35,080 bases of DNA, taken from IMG/VR virus record IMGVR_UViG_3300032238_001215, positions 1-35,080 of that record; one strand, given 5' to 3'. Source of the DNA: a virus. This document shows, piece by piece, positions 15,819 through 22,206 of the stretch. Position 1 is the first letter of the stretch; each line of letters begins with the position of its first letter. The position numbers were made by a program, and so were the translations under genes. The notes under the pieces are model-generated. The model had not been told where the DNA came from, did no database searches, and worked only from the letters and a program-made list of their open reading frames with translations.

Positions 15819-16709
15819 CTATTGGATAAATGGTGAGTTAGAGGCTCGGTCTCTTACTTCATGGGGAAGAACACAGAAACCTGGATAGGTGTGAGGGTTG
15901 TGGATATCAGACACAAAACCAGGGTGCCTATAAAGCGCCTCAAACTGTTCCTCAGTCATTCCGGCCTGATCAGCATAGTGGTAGCTCAGGCCAAACTGTT
16001 TGTTGGCATCTGAGACTCTGCCACCTTTCTGGAAGACACGCTCCTTGAAAAAGTTAAAACCCAGTTTGGGGTAGTGCAAGACTTTGAGTCTGTCAATGAT
16101 GGGCTCATGATCAAAGGTGTTCTCACCAGGGACACGATAGCCAAACTCCTTGAAGTGGAAATCCTTCTTGTATTTGGTGTTGAAGGCCAGTCGCTTGACA
16201 CCTTCAATAGAGGGGTCAATGTAACCCTGTGGCACCAAGCGATGGAGCATGGCAGACGAGTCGTGCTTTGGAAACTCACGTGACAGCATCTGAATGTTGG
16301 TGGGTGATGGGAACGAGATGCCTTGAGAATCGTACTTCTGTAGCTTGGTCCTGACACCCATGGGGTGCCAAACAAACTCATCGCAGTCCACAACGAAAAC
16401 CCACTCTGGCAGACCCTCAATCTCTTGAAAGAGACTACGCCAGCCATGTGTACGAATGTAGTGCAGTGACTGGTTGGGACAGTGGGAGAATGATGGGTTG
16501 TAGATGTCGACAGTGCCCACAGATGGATTGACTCTTAGCTCAATGTGACACGACGTTGTGCCCATGTAGCTGAGAATGATCTCTCTGGAACGGTCTGTGG
16601 ACTTGCCGTCGAAGAAGATGATGTAATCGCAGATGCGAGTGTAGTAGTCCAGAAAGAATGGGAGCATGGGCTCCTCGTTGTAGATGGGAACAATGGCTGT
16701 GATGTGCAT
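15819..16709 (-). CDS. family 2-like glycosyltransferase
   Basis: The 296-residue product begins with the GT2 signature MHITAIVPIYNEEPMLPFFL, followed by FFDGKSTDRS and the metal-binding VFVVDCDEFVW at about residues 103-113. The pattern matches the Glyco_tranf_2_4 branch, many of whose members modify surface glycans. The acceptor is unknown. ATG 16709 overlaps the stop of the GIY-YIG gene closely (TGACATG). Confidence 0.75.
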   Translation of the reverse strand: MHITAIVPIYNEEPMLPFFLDYYTRICDYIIFFDGKSTDRSREIILSYMGTTSCHIELRVNPSVGTVDIYNPSFSHCPNQSLHYIRTHGWRSLFQEIEGLPEWVFVVDCDEFVWHPMGVRTKLQKYDSQGISFPSPTNIQMLSREFPKHDSSAMLHRLVPQGYIDPSIEGVKRLAFNTKYKKDFHFKEFGYRVPGENTFDHEPIIDRLKVLHYPKLGFNFFKERVFQKGGRVSDANKQFGLSYHYADQAGMTEEQFEALYRHPGFVSDIHNPHTYPGFCVLPHEVRDRASNSPFIQ

Positions 16710-16710
16710 G

Positions 16711-17022
16711 TCACTGAGCGATGATATGGACTGGATTAGACTTCCACGCAGTCATAAGCTCACGCTTTTGGTCATGCGTCAAATCCTTGACTTTAAGCTC
16801 CGTCTTGAGAGCTGTGGACTTGCTGTCGCATGTGACTGAAACGACAAACTTGAATGGCTGGCGACAGGCTGGTCTCAGGTACTTGGCTCCCTTTCCAGAG
16901 AGGTGCTTCTTTATTCTGCGCTCAACGTTGATTGAGATGCCTGTGTAGATGGTGTCATCTGCACATTCGATCATGTAGATGCTCCAAACGTTATCACCAC
17001 TTTTGTGGGTCATGTGATTCAT
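16711..17022 (-). CDS. GIY-YIG nuclease domain protein (YhbQ/UPF0213-like)
   Basis: This 103-residue protein is a single GIY-YIG domain: SIYMIEC (14-20), IYTGIS (25-30), catalytic Arg in VERRIKKH (33-40) and a Glu at about 75 in ALKTELKVK. Stand-alone forms are structure-specific or homing-type nucleases. The start could be ATG 17022 or the in-frame ATG 17013. It lies beside tRNA-Val, a common neighbourhood for mobile or homing endonucleases. Confidence 0.8.
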   Translation of the reverse strand: MNHMTHKSGDNVWSIYMIECADDTIYTGISINVERRIKKHLSGKGAKYLRPACRQPFKFVVSVTCDSKSTALKTELKVKDLTHDQKRELMTAWKSNPVHIIAQ

Positions 17023-17029
17023 GTGAAAT

Positions 17030-17104
17030 TGGTAGGGACTACAGGATTTGAACCTGTGACCATCACCGTGTAAAGGTGCAGCTCTACCACTGAGCTAAGT
17101 CCCT
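17030..17104 (-). tRNA. tRNA-Val (UAC)
   Basis: A 75-nt cloverleaf with acceptor AGGGACT/AGTCCCT, D-arm AGCTCAGTGGTAGAGC, anticodon loop TTTACAC (anticodon TAC), T-loop TTCAAAT and encoded CCA. Confidence 0.95.
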
Positions 17105-17110
17105 GGAAGG

Positions 17111-17235
17111 TGGAGCGGGGCCCTGGATTGGTTACCAGGACTACAACCCATCTGATCAGGATAGGCTTAACGTGAGCTAGGTACCAACTCACGAAACGGT
17201 TTAACGAACCAGCGTGCTAATTACACCAGCCCCGC
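17111..17235 (-). ncRNA. oversized noncanonical tRNA-like RNA (possible GUU anticodon)
   Basis: This 125-nt element lies between tRNA-Val and tRNA-Pro. It has a perfect 7-bp acceptor (GCGGGGC/GCCCCGC), an encoded CCA, a D-like stem GTGT/GCAC and a T-like stem CCTGG/CCAGG. The D-loop (AATTA) lacks GG and the T-loop (TAACCAAT) lacks TTC, so the normal elbow contacts cannot form. A CTGGT/ACCGT arm would present the loop TCGTTAA (GUU, Asn) but has C rather than U at position 33. Between that arm and the T-arm lie about 55 nt forming two more hairpins (CGTGAG/CTCACG and AACCTATC-like/GATGGGTT with a bulge). It could be a decayed tRNA, a processed decoy, or a tRNA carrying an insertion. Confidence 0.5.
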
Positions 17236-17240
17236 AAAAG

Positions 17241-17317
17241 TGGTCGGAATGACAGGATTTGAACCTGCGACGTCTTGCTCCCAAAGCAAGTGCTCTACCG
17301 GGCTGAGCTACATTCCG
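17241..17317 (-). tRNA. tRNA-Pro (UGG)
   Basis: A 77-nt cloverleaf with acceptor CGGAATG/CATTCCG, D-arm AGCTCAGCCCGGTAGAGC, anticodon loop TTTGGGA (anticodon TGG), T-loop TTCAAAT and encoded CCA. Confidence 0.95.
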
Positions 17318-17355
17318 TTCTCATTGAAAGAACACTCTTAAGGTACAACCTCAAG

Positions 17356-17547
17356 TCAGTTTAGTGAAACTATTTCATCTGCTTTCAGATTTTTCTCGCT
17401 GTAGACATGAAGCACACCTCTGTCATCCTCGACCACCAGTCGAATGGCTCCTGACAGCTTGGTAAAGACAGCCACGACAGTTCCTTCAAAAGTGTAGTCA
17501 CCACCAACCTTTGAAACCTGGTCACCAATCTTGAATTTAGCGTCCAT
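17356..17547 (-). CDS. small SH3/KOW-like phage protein
   Basis: This 63-residue protein (KFKIGDQVSKVGGDYTFEGTV...VVEDDRGVLHVYSEKNL) belongs to a widespread family of short phage and proteobacterial proteins with a KOW-like beta-barrel sequence. The function is unknown. ATG 17547 lies 2 bp after the stop of the preceding gene, so it is co-translated. Confidence 0.7.
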   Translation of the reverse strand: MDAKFKIGDQVSKVGGDYTFEGTVVAVFTKLSGAIRLVVEDDRGVLHVYSEKNLKADEIVSLN

Positions 17548-17549
17548 AA

Positions 17550-17972
17550 TCAGGTCAGTTGGAACACATTGCCAGTGGTGGAGTCCACAGCCATGTAGCC
17601 TACATTAGGCACAGTGTAGATGTAGAGGGGAGGATACTTGACAGAGTACAGTGGCTCTCTGAGCAGAACGACCGTCCACTTGTCATAGCCAGCAGCAGTC
17701 AGGTACTGCTCAGACTCAACCTGGGACATCTTGATTGGCGGGTGAATCACACAATCGTCCATGTAAGGTGAATCAATCGTGGTGATACTGATCTTGCCTC
17801 GGCTGGTGCAGTTCACCATGATGGTGTCGTACTGCTCATTACCTCTGAAGATGCAATGGATAAAGCTAAGGCCCTTTGGCGATGAAGCCTGGTAGAATTT
17901 GGCTTGTTTGGTGATACCAAGTGCTGTTTTCCAGCACAGGTCTAGCATTTGGTTGAAGTCTAGTTGGGCCAT
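17550..17972 (-). CDS. hypothetical protein
   Basis: This 140-residue beta-rich protein has no recognised motif; the C-terminus reads YIYTVPNVGYMAVDSTTGNVFQLT. The ATG has no Shine-Dalgarno, and GTAGTTG (a one-base variant of the start motif) lies about 30 bp upstream, which may give a short leader. Confidence 0.55.
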   Translation of the reverse strand: MAQLDFNQMLDLCWKTALGITKQAKFYQASSPKGLSFIHCIFRGNEQYDTIMVNCTSRGKISITTIDSPYMDDCVIHPPIKMSQVESEQYLTAAGYDKWTVVLLREPLYSVKYPPLYIYTVPNVGYMAVDSTTGNVFQLT

Positions 17973-18097
17973 AAAAGATTGGACAGATAGATGGGTTGGT
18001 CATGACCCCAACTACAATTTAACTGCTCCTTTTCCGTGTGCTTGCGTCATAGCTTCTACGGTCACCCTCAGCTCAACAAGCACTTACGTTACCCGAG

Positions 18098-18181
18098 TCA
18101 AGAGTACAGAGCTAAGCTGTCTTTCCAGCTGTCAATGTGTGTCAATGAGTCGACCGGGTTCTCCCAGTCCGTGTACCACAT
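18098..18181 (-). CDS. possible 27-residue peptide
   Basis: ATG 18181 opens a 27-residue acidic frame (MWYTDWENPVDSLTHIDSW and 8 more residues) in the 252-bp gap between 17973 and 18224. The composition is protein-like, but no ribosome-binding site or start motif supports it. The rest of the gap shows nothing else. Confidence 0.2.
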   Translation of the reverse strand: MWYTDWENPVDSLTHIDSWKDSLALYS

Positions 18182-18224
18182 CGCTCATCTGTCTGTCCAC
18201 CTATAAGAACAAGACAACCATCGA

Positions 18225-18362
18225 CTATCTGGGGTCGAAGTCGGTGTCCTCCAGCCGGCGCTTCTGAATCTCAGCCTCATCACTCATGCACCAGCGGTAG
18301 CCAGACCAAAAACCAAACATGAAGATACAGGTGAATAGTACAACGTAAAGCACAGGGTGCAT
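18225..18362 (-). CDS. 45-residue single-pass membrane protein
   Basis: ATG 18362 starts a frame with an N-terminal transmembrane helix (VLYVVLFTCIFMFGFWSGY), then an acidic cytoplasmic-type tail ending DTDFDPR. It lies 30 bp after the preceding gene. A TTTACA hexamer sits between them, but there is no convincing -10. The hydrophobic profile supports a real gene; function unknown. Confidence 0.5.
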   Translation of the reverse strand: MHPVLYVVLFTCIFMFGFWSGYRWCMSDEAEIQKRRLEDTDFDPR

Positions 18363-18392
18363 CTTGAGCAGAGAGGTAAGATTTGTAAACAC

Positions 18393-18845
18393 TTACTCCG
18401 TATGTGGCTGCCAAGGTTCAGATGGTGTGAACTGGCCCACCAAGGCTTTGGCCTCAGAGTCATAGGAGCCCAGTTGTTCCAGCAACTCAACAATAAGATT
18501 CACTAGGCCATCACGAGTCCGAATTACATACGCATTTAACGGCTCATCCTCTAGACTTACCATATCAAAGATATAGCTGTGTATCTCGCGGGTCAGATAC
18601 GACAGTCTGTATTCTCTGTTTCGGTTAAACAAATCTCTTAACCTATTTCTTACTGCTCCTACGGGCTGTAGCAACTCATAACGTGTGTCTTTGAGGTCTT
18701 GCAAAGCTCGGCCGTGTATGATGTCACCAACTAGGTCGTTGCCGGCCCTCTCGACATCAAGCATGTGGCGAAGCAGTGACTTGAGTTCTTGGGTCAACTC
18801 TTCCCTGTAAGGTGACCAATTGTCTGCGGTTTCTTCGCCATTCAT
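18393..18845 (-). CDS. hypothetical helical protein, paralogue of 19048-19461
   Basis: This 150-residue, mostly helical protein contains NDLVGDIIHGRALQDLKDTRYEL. That aligns with DDLVGRIIQGTPLSDVDEQRREV in the gene at 19048-19461, and both have a second helical half with Tyr/Trp/Ile-rich segments. The two are probably a duplicated pair separated by one small gene. ATG 18845 is preceded at 4 bp by GTAATTA. The function is unknown. Confidence 0.6.
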   Translation of the reverse strand: MNGEETADNWSPYREELTQELKSLLRHMLDVERAGNDLVGDIIHGRALQDLKDTRYELLQPVGAVRNRLRDLFNRNREYRLSYLTREIHSYIFDMVSLEDEPLNAYVIRTRDGLVNLIVELLEQLGSYDSEAKALVGQFTPSEPWQPHTE

Positions 18846-18848
18846 GAT

Positions 18849-19046
18849 CTAATTACGCATCTTGTACGGCTTCACGATGTCACCTCTGGCAATGGCTCTG
18901 GCAAAGATCTCTGGGGCTTCCCTTCGGAGGTCAGCCGACAGTTGACTGACTGTCTTAAGCTCTGATGATGTGATCTTCAGCGGCTTCTGGTGGTTGTTAA
19001 GCTTGGCCTTCTTCTGTGGCACACGACCGGTTCTGGCTGGTTGCAT
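18849..19046 (-). CDS. small basic protein
   Basis: This 65-residue protein has a Lys/Arg-rich N-terminus (MQPARTGRVPQKKAKLNNHQKPLK) followed by a helical segment. I chose ATG 19046, which overlaps the upstream stop; a TTG three codons earlier is also possible. No family is recognised. It is sandwiched between the two paralogous helical genes. Confidence 0.5.
   Translation of the reverse strand: MQPARTGRVPQKKAKLNNHQKPLKITSSELKTVSQLSADLRREAPEIFARAIARGDIVKPYKMRN
18850..18856 (-). promoter_or_regulatory. start-site motif GTAATTA, N4 before ATG 18845
   Basis: Exact GTAATTA, overlapping the stop codon (AAT TAG) of the upstream gene. Confidence 0.4.
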
Positions 19047-19047
19047 C

Positions 19048-19461
19048 TTATTCAAACTTGAGTTTTGTCTTGGTTAGGTTGTCTGTAGCACTCAAGGTGT
19101 CGTTGATACAATCAATAAGCTTTTTTCTGTATCTCTCCATGAGGAACTCATCGATGTAGTCACGGTCAAATGTCAGGTTTTCAATCCACCAGAACGAGTA
19201 CTCTGAAATTTTCTGGAGTCTCATGCTCTCAGCGTAGGTCCACACCGCTGAAACTTTGAGCAACTCCCAGAGCTTTTCTCTAAGCTTTTGAACTTGGTCA
19301 TGAACTTCACGACGTTGTTCATCCACATCTGACAGTGGAGTGCCTTGGATAATTCGGCCAACTAGATCGTCTGCCTCAGTGTAATTCTCAGCCAAGTCCT
19401 TCAGGCCAATAAGCACCTCGGCCATTTCTCTTCGGGTCTTGTCGTAATAGTCTTCTGACAT
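19048..19461 (-). CDS. hypothetical helical protein, paralogue of 18393-18845
   Basis: This 137-residue, charged, helical protein shares the DLVGxIIxG segment and flanking helices with the product of 18393-18845. It is the first gene after the tmRNA terminator, and ATG 19461 is preceded at 4 bp by GTAGTTA. That motif follows directly on the U-tract of the terminator, so a new transcript should start here. The function is unknown. Confidence 0.6.
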   Translation of the reverse strand: MSEDYYDKTRREMAEVLIGLKDLAENYTEADDLVGRIIQGTPLSDVDEQRREVHDQVQKLREKLWELLKVSAVWTYAESMRLQKISEYSFWWIENLTFDRDYIDEFLMERYRKKLIDCINDTLSATDNLTKTKLKFE

Positions 19462-19465
19462 GGGT

Positions 19466-19472
19466 TAACTAC
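19466..19472 (-). promoter_or_regulatory. start-site motif GTAGTTA, N4 before ATG 19461
   Basis: Exact GTAGTTA, directly after the terminator T-run and before the ATG. There is no upstream stop codon, so the motif is not incidental. Confidence 0.5.
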
Positions 19473-19500
19473 AAAAAGAAGGCCCACCTCGCGGTGGGCC
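19473..19500 (-). terminator. rho-independent terminator of the tmRNA transcript
   Basis: A perfect 8-bp stem GGCCCACC/GGTGGGCC (19500-19493 and 19488-19481) with loop GCGA, followed on the minus strand by TTCTTTTTG. It ends the transcript carrying the tmRNA and the tRNA-like element. Confidence 0.9.
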
Positions 19501-19503
19501 AAA

Positions 19504-19600
19504 GTCGAGTGGTGGGATTTTTACCCAACATGGAGACCACTTAAGGGTCTCCTCGGTGCATTCCTGCATCCTTAGCGTCTGTCGTTTCCGCCACACTCAA
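19504..19600 (-). ncRNA. tRNA-Leu/Ser-like element without an anticodon loop
   Basis: This 97-nt element lies 5 nt downstream of the tmRNA. It has a 7-bp acceptor TTGAGTG/CACTCGA (one U-G), a class II D-arm like that of tRNA-Leu (GCGGAAACGACAGACGC) but lacking GG, and a long variable arm GGAGACC/GGTCTCC. The T-stem has only about 4 pairs and its loop TAAAAAT lacks TTC. Where an anticodon arm should be, the sequence folds as TGCA-GGAA-TGCA, a tetraloop with no 7-nt anticodon loop. CCA is not encoded. It may be a decayed tRNA or a structured RNA 3' to the tmRNA. Confidence 0.4.
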
Positions 19601-19605
19601 CTAAA

Positions 19606-20065
19606 TGGTGGACCTGGAGGGAGTCGAACCCTCGTCTTGACAAGGACTAAAAGAGACGTGAATCACATGCTTTAGACATCTGTAGATTAGCACAGCTTAG
19701 CCGATGTCCGCTAGGCTGTGCTTTTACCACTGAGCCCAGTGATCAAGTCAACCAGCACACCTGATTGATCGTGTCTCGCAATTTTCGCCCACACCCCTTA
19801 GCGAGCATCAGGGGGTGGACGGTGTGGCTTAAGCCACAGCAGCTTCGGTCTCAGCAACCAGAGCGCCGCCCTCAGTGAGGAACTCATCAGCATTATTGAT
19901 GATGTAGTCCGCCTGGGCGAGGAGGCTCTCCACGCTAGCATCGACTTCCGCGTCAACAGCAGTATTGGCAGTTGATGTTTTAATGGGTAGTTTTAACGAG
20001 GCCAACCATCATCCTCGGCATGTGGTCTACAATCGGCATCTGCCAATCGAAACCAGTACAGGCCC
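19606..20065 (-). ncRNA. ssrA: tmRNA (ssrA) with an extended tag reading frame
   Basis: tmRNA rescues stalled ribosomes and tags the nascent protein. The 5' end GGGCCUG pairs with CAGGUCC before an encoded CCA. Close by follow UGGUUUCGAUU, AUGCCGAGG...GGUUGGCCUCGUUAAAACUA (pseudoknot 1, as in E. coli) and, at the 3' end, CUAAAGCAUGU...GACGAGGGUUCGACUCCCUC (the T-arm). The resume codon is probably GCC at 19969-19967. From there 46 sense codons (beginning ANTAVDAEVD, ending AETEAAVA) run to TAA 19831-19829, which sits in a GTGGCTTAAGCCAC hairpin like helix 5. E. coli encodes 10 residues. The whole RNA is 460 nt, against 363 nt in E. coli. SmpB is not in the window, so the host protein may serve. 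Confidence 0.9.
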
Positions 20066-20094
20066 AAAATTTGAAAGAACGGTCTGAAATTAAA

Positions 20095-20128
20095 GCTGGC
20101 CAGTTGGCAATGAAAACAACTGGCCAGC
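20095..20128 (-). terminator. strong hairpin between gene 20217 and the tmRNA
   Basis: A perfect 12-bp stem GCTGGCCAGTTG/CAACTGGCCAGC with a 10-nt loop, followed on the minus strand by TTTAATTTC. It is probably a terminator or a processing hairpin ahead of the tmRNA. Confidence 0.65.
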
Positions 20129-20134
20129 GGGGGA

Positions 20135-20141
20135 TAACTAC
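20135..20141 (-). promoter_or_regulatory. motif GTAGTTA upstream of the tmRNA
   Basis: Exact GTAGTTA in a non-coding stretch, with no start codon near. Its presence ahead of an RNA gene argues that the motif acts in transcription rather than translation. Confidence 0.4.
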
Positions 20142-20190
20142 GGGTTAACCCTCCACCAGCGCTGTGGTTAGCAGCGACACCCTTAGTTTA

Positions 20191-20211
20191 ACACCCTGAG
20201 ATGGGGTGTAA
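20191..20211 (-). terminator. hairpin after gene 20217
   Basis: ACACCC/GGGTGT stem with a 7-nt loop just after the stop codon of the gene ending at 20217. A weak possible terminator; a further short hairpin (CGCTG/CAGCG) lies at about 20160-20177. Confidence 0.4.
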
Positions 20212-20216
20212 ACTAC

Positions 20217-20681
20217 TTATTCGAAGTCTTCGAAACCTCCAACTGTAAAACCTTCAAAGTAACTCCATGGAGCAACGCTTTCAAATGCCATTTCCTTGAG
20301 CTCATCCGTAAGTTTATCACAGGCATCCAAGATAACGAGAGCAGCATCGAGAGCTGGGAACCTAACTTCCATGGCTGTGTCCCAGTCTCTGTCTCTACTA
20401 TAGTTACCTCGTTGAGTGTAATGCATAGCGATGACTTGATCCAGGCCCTTGGACAATTCTCGGATGTGGTCAGATGTAACAAATGGACAACCGCCCAAGA
20501 GATTGTTGACCCATGTTTCGTGGCTGAGCATCTGGTCCAGGCGATTTTTCAGGGCCACCAGATTGGCCTTGGATGAGACCTCTGTCCCGGCTATTTCACG
20601 AATGACCATCTCAGCAATGGTTGCAATGTCCATTGCCTCTTGTTCCTGTACCTCTGTGATTATTCGGTCGACTCTGTTCAT
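20217..20681 (-). CDS. hypothetical helical protein
   Basis: This 154-residue acidic helical protein ends FEGFTVGGFEDFE. It has no recognised family, though its helical, charged character and size recall the paralogue pair at 18393-19461. ATG 20681 is preceded at 4 bp by GTAATTA. It is the last gene before the tmRNA locus. Confidence 0.55.
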   Translation of the reverse strand: MNRVDRIITEVQEQEAMDIATIAEMVIREIAGTEVSSKANLVALKNRLDQMLSHETWVNNLLGGCPFVTSDHIRELSKGLDQVIAMHYTQRGNYSRDRDWDTAMEVRFPALDAALVILDACDKLTDELKEMAFESVAPWSYFEGFTVGGFEDFE

Positions 20682-20685
20682 GAGG

Positions 20686-20692
20686 TAATTAC
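20686..20692 (-). promoter_or_regulatory. start-site motif GTAATTA, N4 before ATG 20681
   Basis: Exact GTAATTA overlapping the upstream stop codon (GTG TAA TTA). Confidence 0.4.
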
Positions 20693-20985
20693 ACCTTTAC
20701 TCTAGATTTAGGCACAAACTGATAGGTCCTTAAAAGTCGACAGTGAACACACACCTTTCGTCCGTCAAACAAGGTCAAATCAAATTGGTGTCCAACTTTT
20801 TGACAGTGGGCTTTTTTACGGGACAAAAGCTGATCTCTCTTGGCTTCAGCGGCTTCCTCTTCGAGTTCCTCCTCGAGGCTCTTCTTTTTATTCCTGCCAG
20901 GACGCAAGTCACCCAGACTCAGAGCACCTATTGGGCCATGGCCATAATTTCCGTACTCTAGAAGAAATGGGCTGCTTCTGTTCAT
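20689..20985 (-). CDS. small zinc-ribbon-like protein
   Basis: I start this gene at ATG 20985, which overlaps the lysozyme stop as ATGA, giving 98 residues; longer upstream frames only shadow the lysozyme gene. It has an acidic coiled segment (KKKSLEEELEEEAAEAKRDQ) and a C-terminal CQKVGH...KVCVHCRLL segment that could bind zinc through two Cys, one His and one Cys. The function is unknown. Confidence 0.5.
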   Translation of the reverse strand: MNRSSPFLLEYGNYGHGPIGALSLGDLRPGRNKKKSLEEELEEEAAEAKRDQLLSRKKAHCQKVGHQFDLTLFDGRKVCVHCRLLRTYQFVPKSRVKV

Positions 20986-21383
20986 AGGTTTTTCTTGAAG
21001 TCCTCCCAGTACGAAAGGGTAGCCACTGTCTGATGGCCACTTGGTCCACCGTTGTGAACTCTTGCCATCTTCTTGTAGTCCATGCTTCTCAGAGCATCTG
21101 GCACATGACGACTGAGGTATGCCCTCACAACCTTCACTGAGTAACCCCACTTGTTGCAATCTGAGTATTTGCCACCGATGCTGGGATCTGCCTCCAGCGC
21201 ATCGAGCCAGTACTTGTAATGGATCTGCAAGGGCCCAATTGCTCGGCCATTATCACCTGGCTTCACGCCTTTCTTCTGGCCTCTGGCTTCGACCTTGTTC
21301 AAAACTTGAACAAAGGTATGGAAGTCCTTGGCCTCTGACTTGAGGGCGAGTGCCAACACCAAGATTGCAAGGGTAGTTTTCAT
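20982..21383 (-). CDS. i-type (destabilase-like) lysozyme with N-terminal signal
   Basis: The 133-residue product has a hydrophobic N-terminal signal or signal-anchor (MKTTLAILVLALALKSEA) and then an i-type lysozyme-like domain. Glu32 in NKVEARG is the likely acid. GPLQIHYKYWLDAL (50-63), a YSDCNKWGYSVKVVRAYL helix and the HNGGPSG motif (110-116) fit the family. It would cleave peptidoglycan at lysis, and the signal could allow export without a holin. It is followed with an ATGA overlap by the zinc-ribbon-like gene and preceded by the APS-kinase-like gene (4-bp overlap). Confidence 0.75.
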   Translation of the reverse strand: MKTTLAILVLALALKSEAKDFHTFVQVLNKVEARGQKKGVKPGDNGRAIGPLQIHYKYWLDALEADPSIGGKYSDCNKWGYSVKVVRAYLSRHVPDALRSMDYKKMARVHNGGPSGHQTVATLSYWEDFKKNL

Positions 21384-21811
21384 GCATGAATGGGGGTTAG
21401 ACTGTCTATGATCTTGGCAAGACAGACATCGGGTGTAAACAAAAACGTGTTCACCTCAAGAAAGTACTGGACGGGCGGTTCGTAGTAAGGCACATGGTGG
21501 GCTGTCTTGTGATTGGGTGGCGTGGGCAAGTAGACCTCAAGCACGTTGTGCCTCTGCTTGAATGCATCACGCTGATCTCTGAACGGAGCCACAGCAGATA
21601 CGACGCAGTACTTGTTGTGCCTATCAGAGACCAGGGCGATCTGCTGAATCAAGCTTATGTTTTCACGACGACCCTCAATGGAGTAGTCGTGGTTGCCGAC
21701 CATTTCACGGACCCTATCACCATCAATCCACGGACACCCCAGCTCCTTGCTCAATGAGCGGGCCAAGGTTGTTTTTCCTGACTTTGGTTGACCTGTGAAC
21801 CAGATGATCAT
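21380..21811 (-). CDS. adenylylsulfate-kinase-like P-loop kinase
   Basis: This 143-residue protein has the Walker A motif GQPKSGKTT (7-15), DGDRVREMVGNHDYSIEGRREN, which matches the APS-binding region of CysC, and a VVSAVAPFRDQRD strand. It is shorter than CysC (about 200 residues) at the C-terminus. In phages such kinases may phosphorylate nucleotides or modified bases rather than APS, so the substrate is open. ATG 21811 is preceded at 8 bp by GTAGTTA. Confidence 0.7.
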   Translation of the reverse strand: MIIWFTGQPKSGKTTLARSLSKELGCPWIDGDRVREMVGNHDYSIEGRRENISLIQQIALVSDRHNKYCVVSAVAPFRDQRDAFKQRHNVLEVYLPTPPNHKTAHHVPYYEPPVQYFLEVNTFLFTPDVCLAKIIDSLTPIHA

Positions 21812-21819
21812 GGATAGTC

Positions 21820-21826
21820 TAACTAC
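21820..21826 (-). promoter_or_regulatory. start-site motif GTAGTTA, N8 before ATG 21811
   Basis: Exact GTAGTTA overlapping the upstream stop codon (CGT AGT TAG), with an 8-bp gap to the ATG. Confidence 0.35.
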
Positions 21827-22206
21827 GATCTTAAACGAAATACTGAGTAATCACACTGCGGAACATTCATGAAGAATTGGTTTTCTGTGGGAGGATAGAG
21901 GTAGACAAGGGCCCTAGTATTCTCACCGTTATCCAAAACAATTGGCCTCCACTTGGCCTCATAGCCAGCAGAGACCTCCATGCCGTGGATTGGCATCAGG
22001 TCCTCCTCGTTGATCTCGTACAGCTCACCTCGCAGTGGCTTACCACCCTCATCTGGCCAAGTGAAGGGGATGCCATGGCCACGATGAACCATAAGCCTCA
22101 TGTTGTGATAGGTGCGACCATCACTGACGTGCTTGGCATTCCTCATGAGATCGTGGTTGTGAAAGCCACGACGAAGGGTGCCATAGACAAAAAGCTTGTA
22201 GGTCAC
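21823..22206 (-). CDS. gamma-glutamylcyclotransferase-like (AIG2/GGCT) protein
   Basis: The 127-residue protein begins with the family signature FVYGTLRRGFHNHDLM (6-21), then GELYEI and a VSAGYEAKW segment. GGCT enzymes release 5-oxoproline from gamma-glutamyl amines. Members of this family often accompany amidoligases such as the one at 6970-7929, where they would undo or trim the same bond. GTG 22206 directly follows the upstream stop (TAAGTG). Confidence 0.8.
   Translation of the reverse strand: MTYKLFVYGTLRRGFHNHDLMRNAKHVSDGRTYHNMRLMVHRGHGIPFTWPDEGGKPLRGELYEINEEDLMPIHGMEVSAGYEAKWRPIVLDNGENTRALVYLYPPTENQFFMNVPQCDYSVFRLRS

Noticed and set aside
17999-18004. ATG near 18003 after GTAGTTG as the start of a 46-residue protein
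   Set aside because: The frame runs out of phase through the 5' half of gene 17550-17972, whose own frame is longer and more protein-like.
17899-18267. 122-residue plus-strand frame across 17899-18267
   Set aside because: Low-complexity Ser/Thr/Cys composition, antisense to neighbours, no start signal.
21433-21440. TGTAAAC in the APS-kinase-like gene as a -35 box
   Set aside because: It is inside coding sequence (VNTFLF) with no -10 at the right distance.
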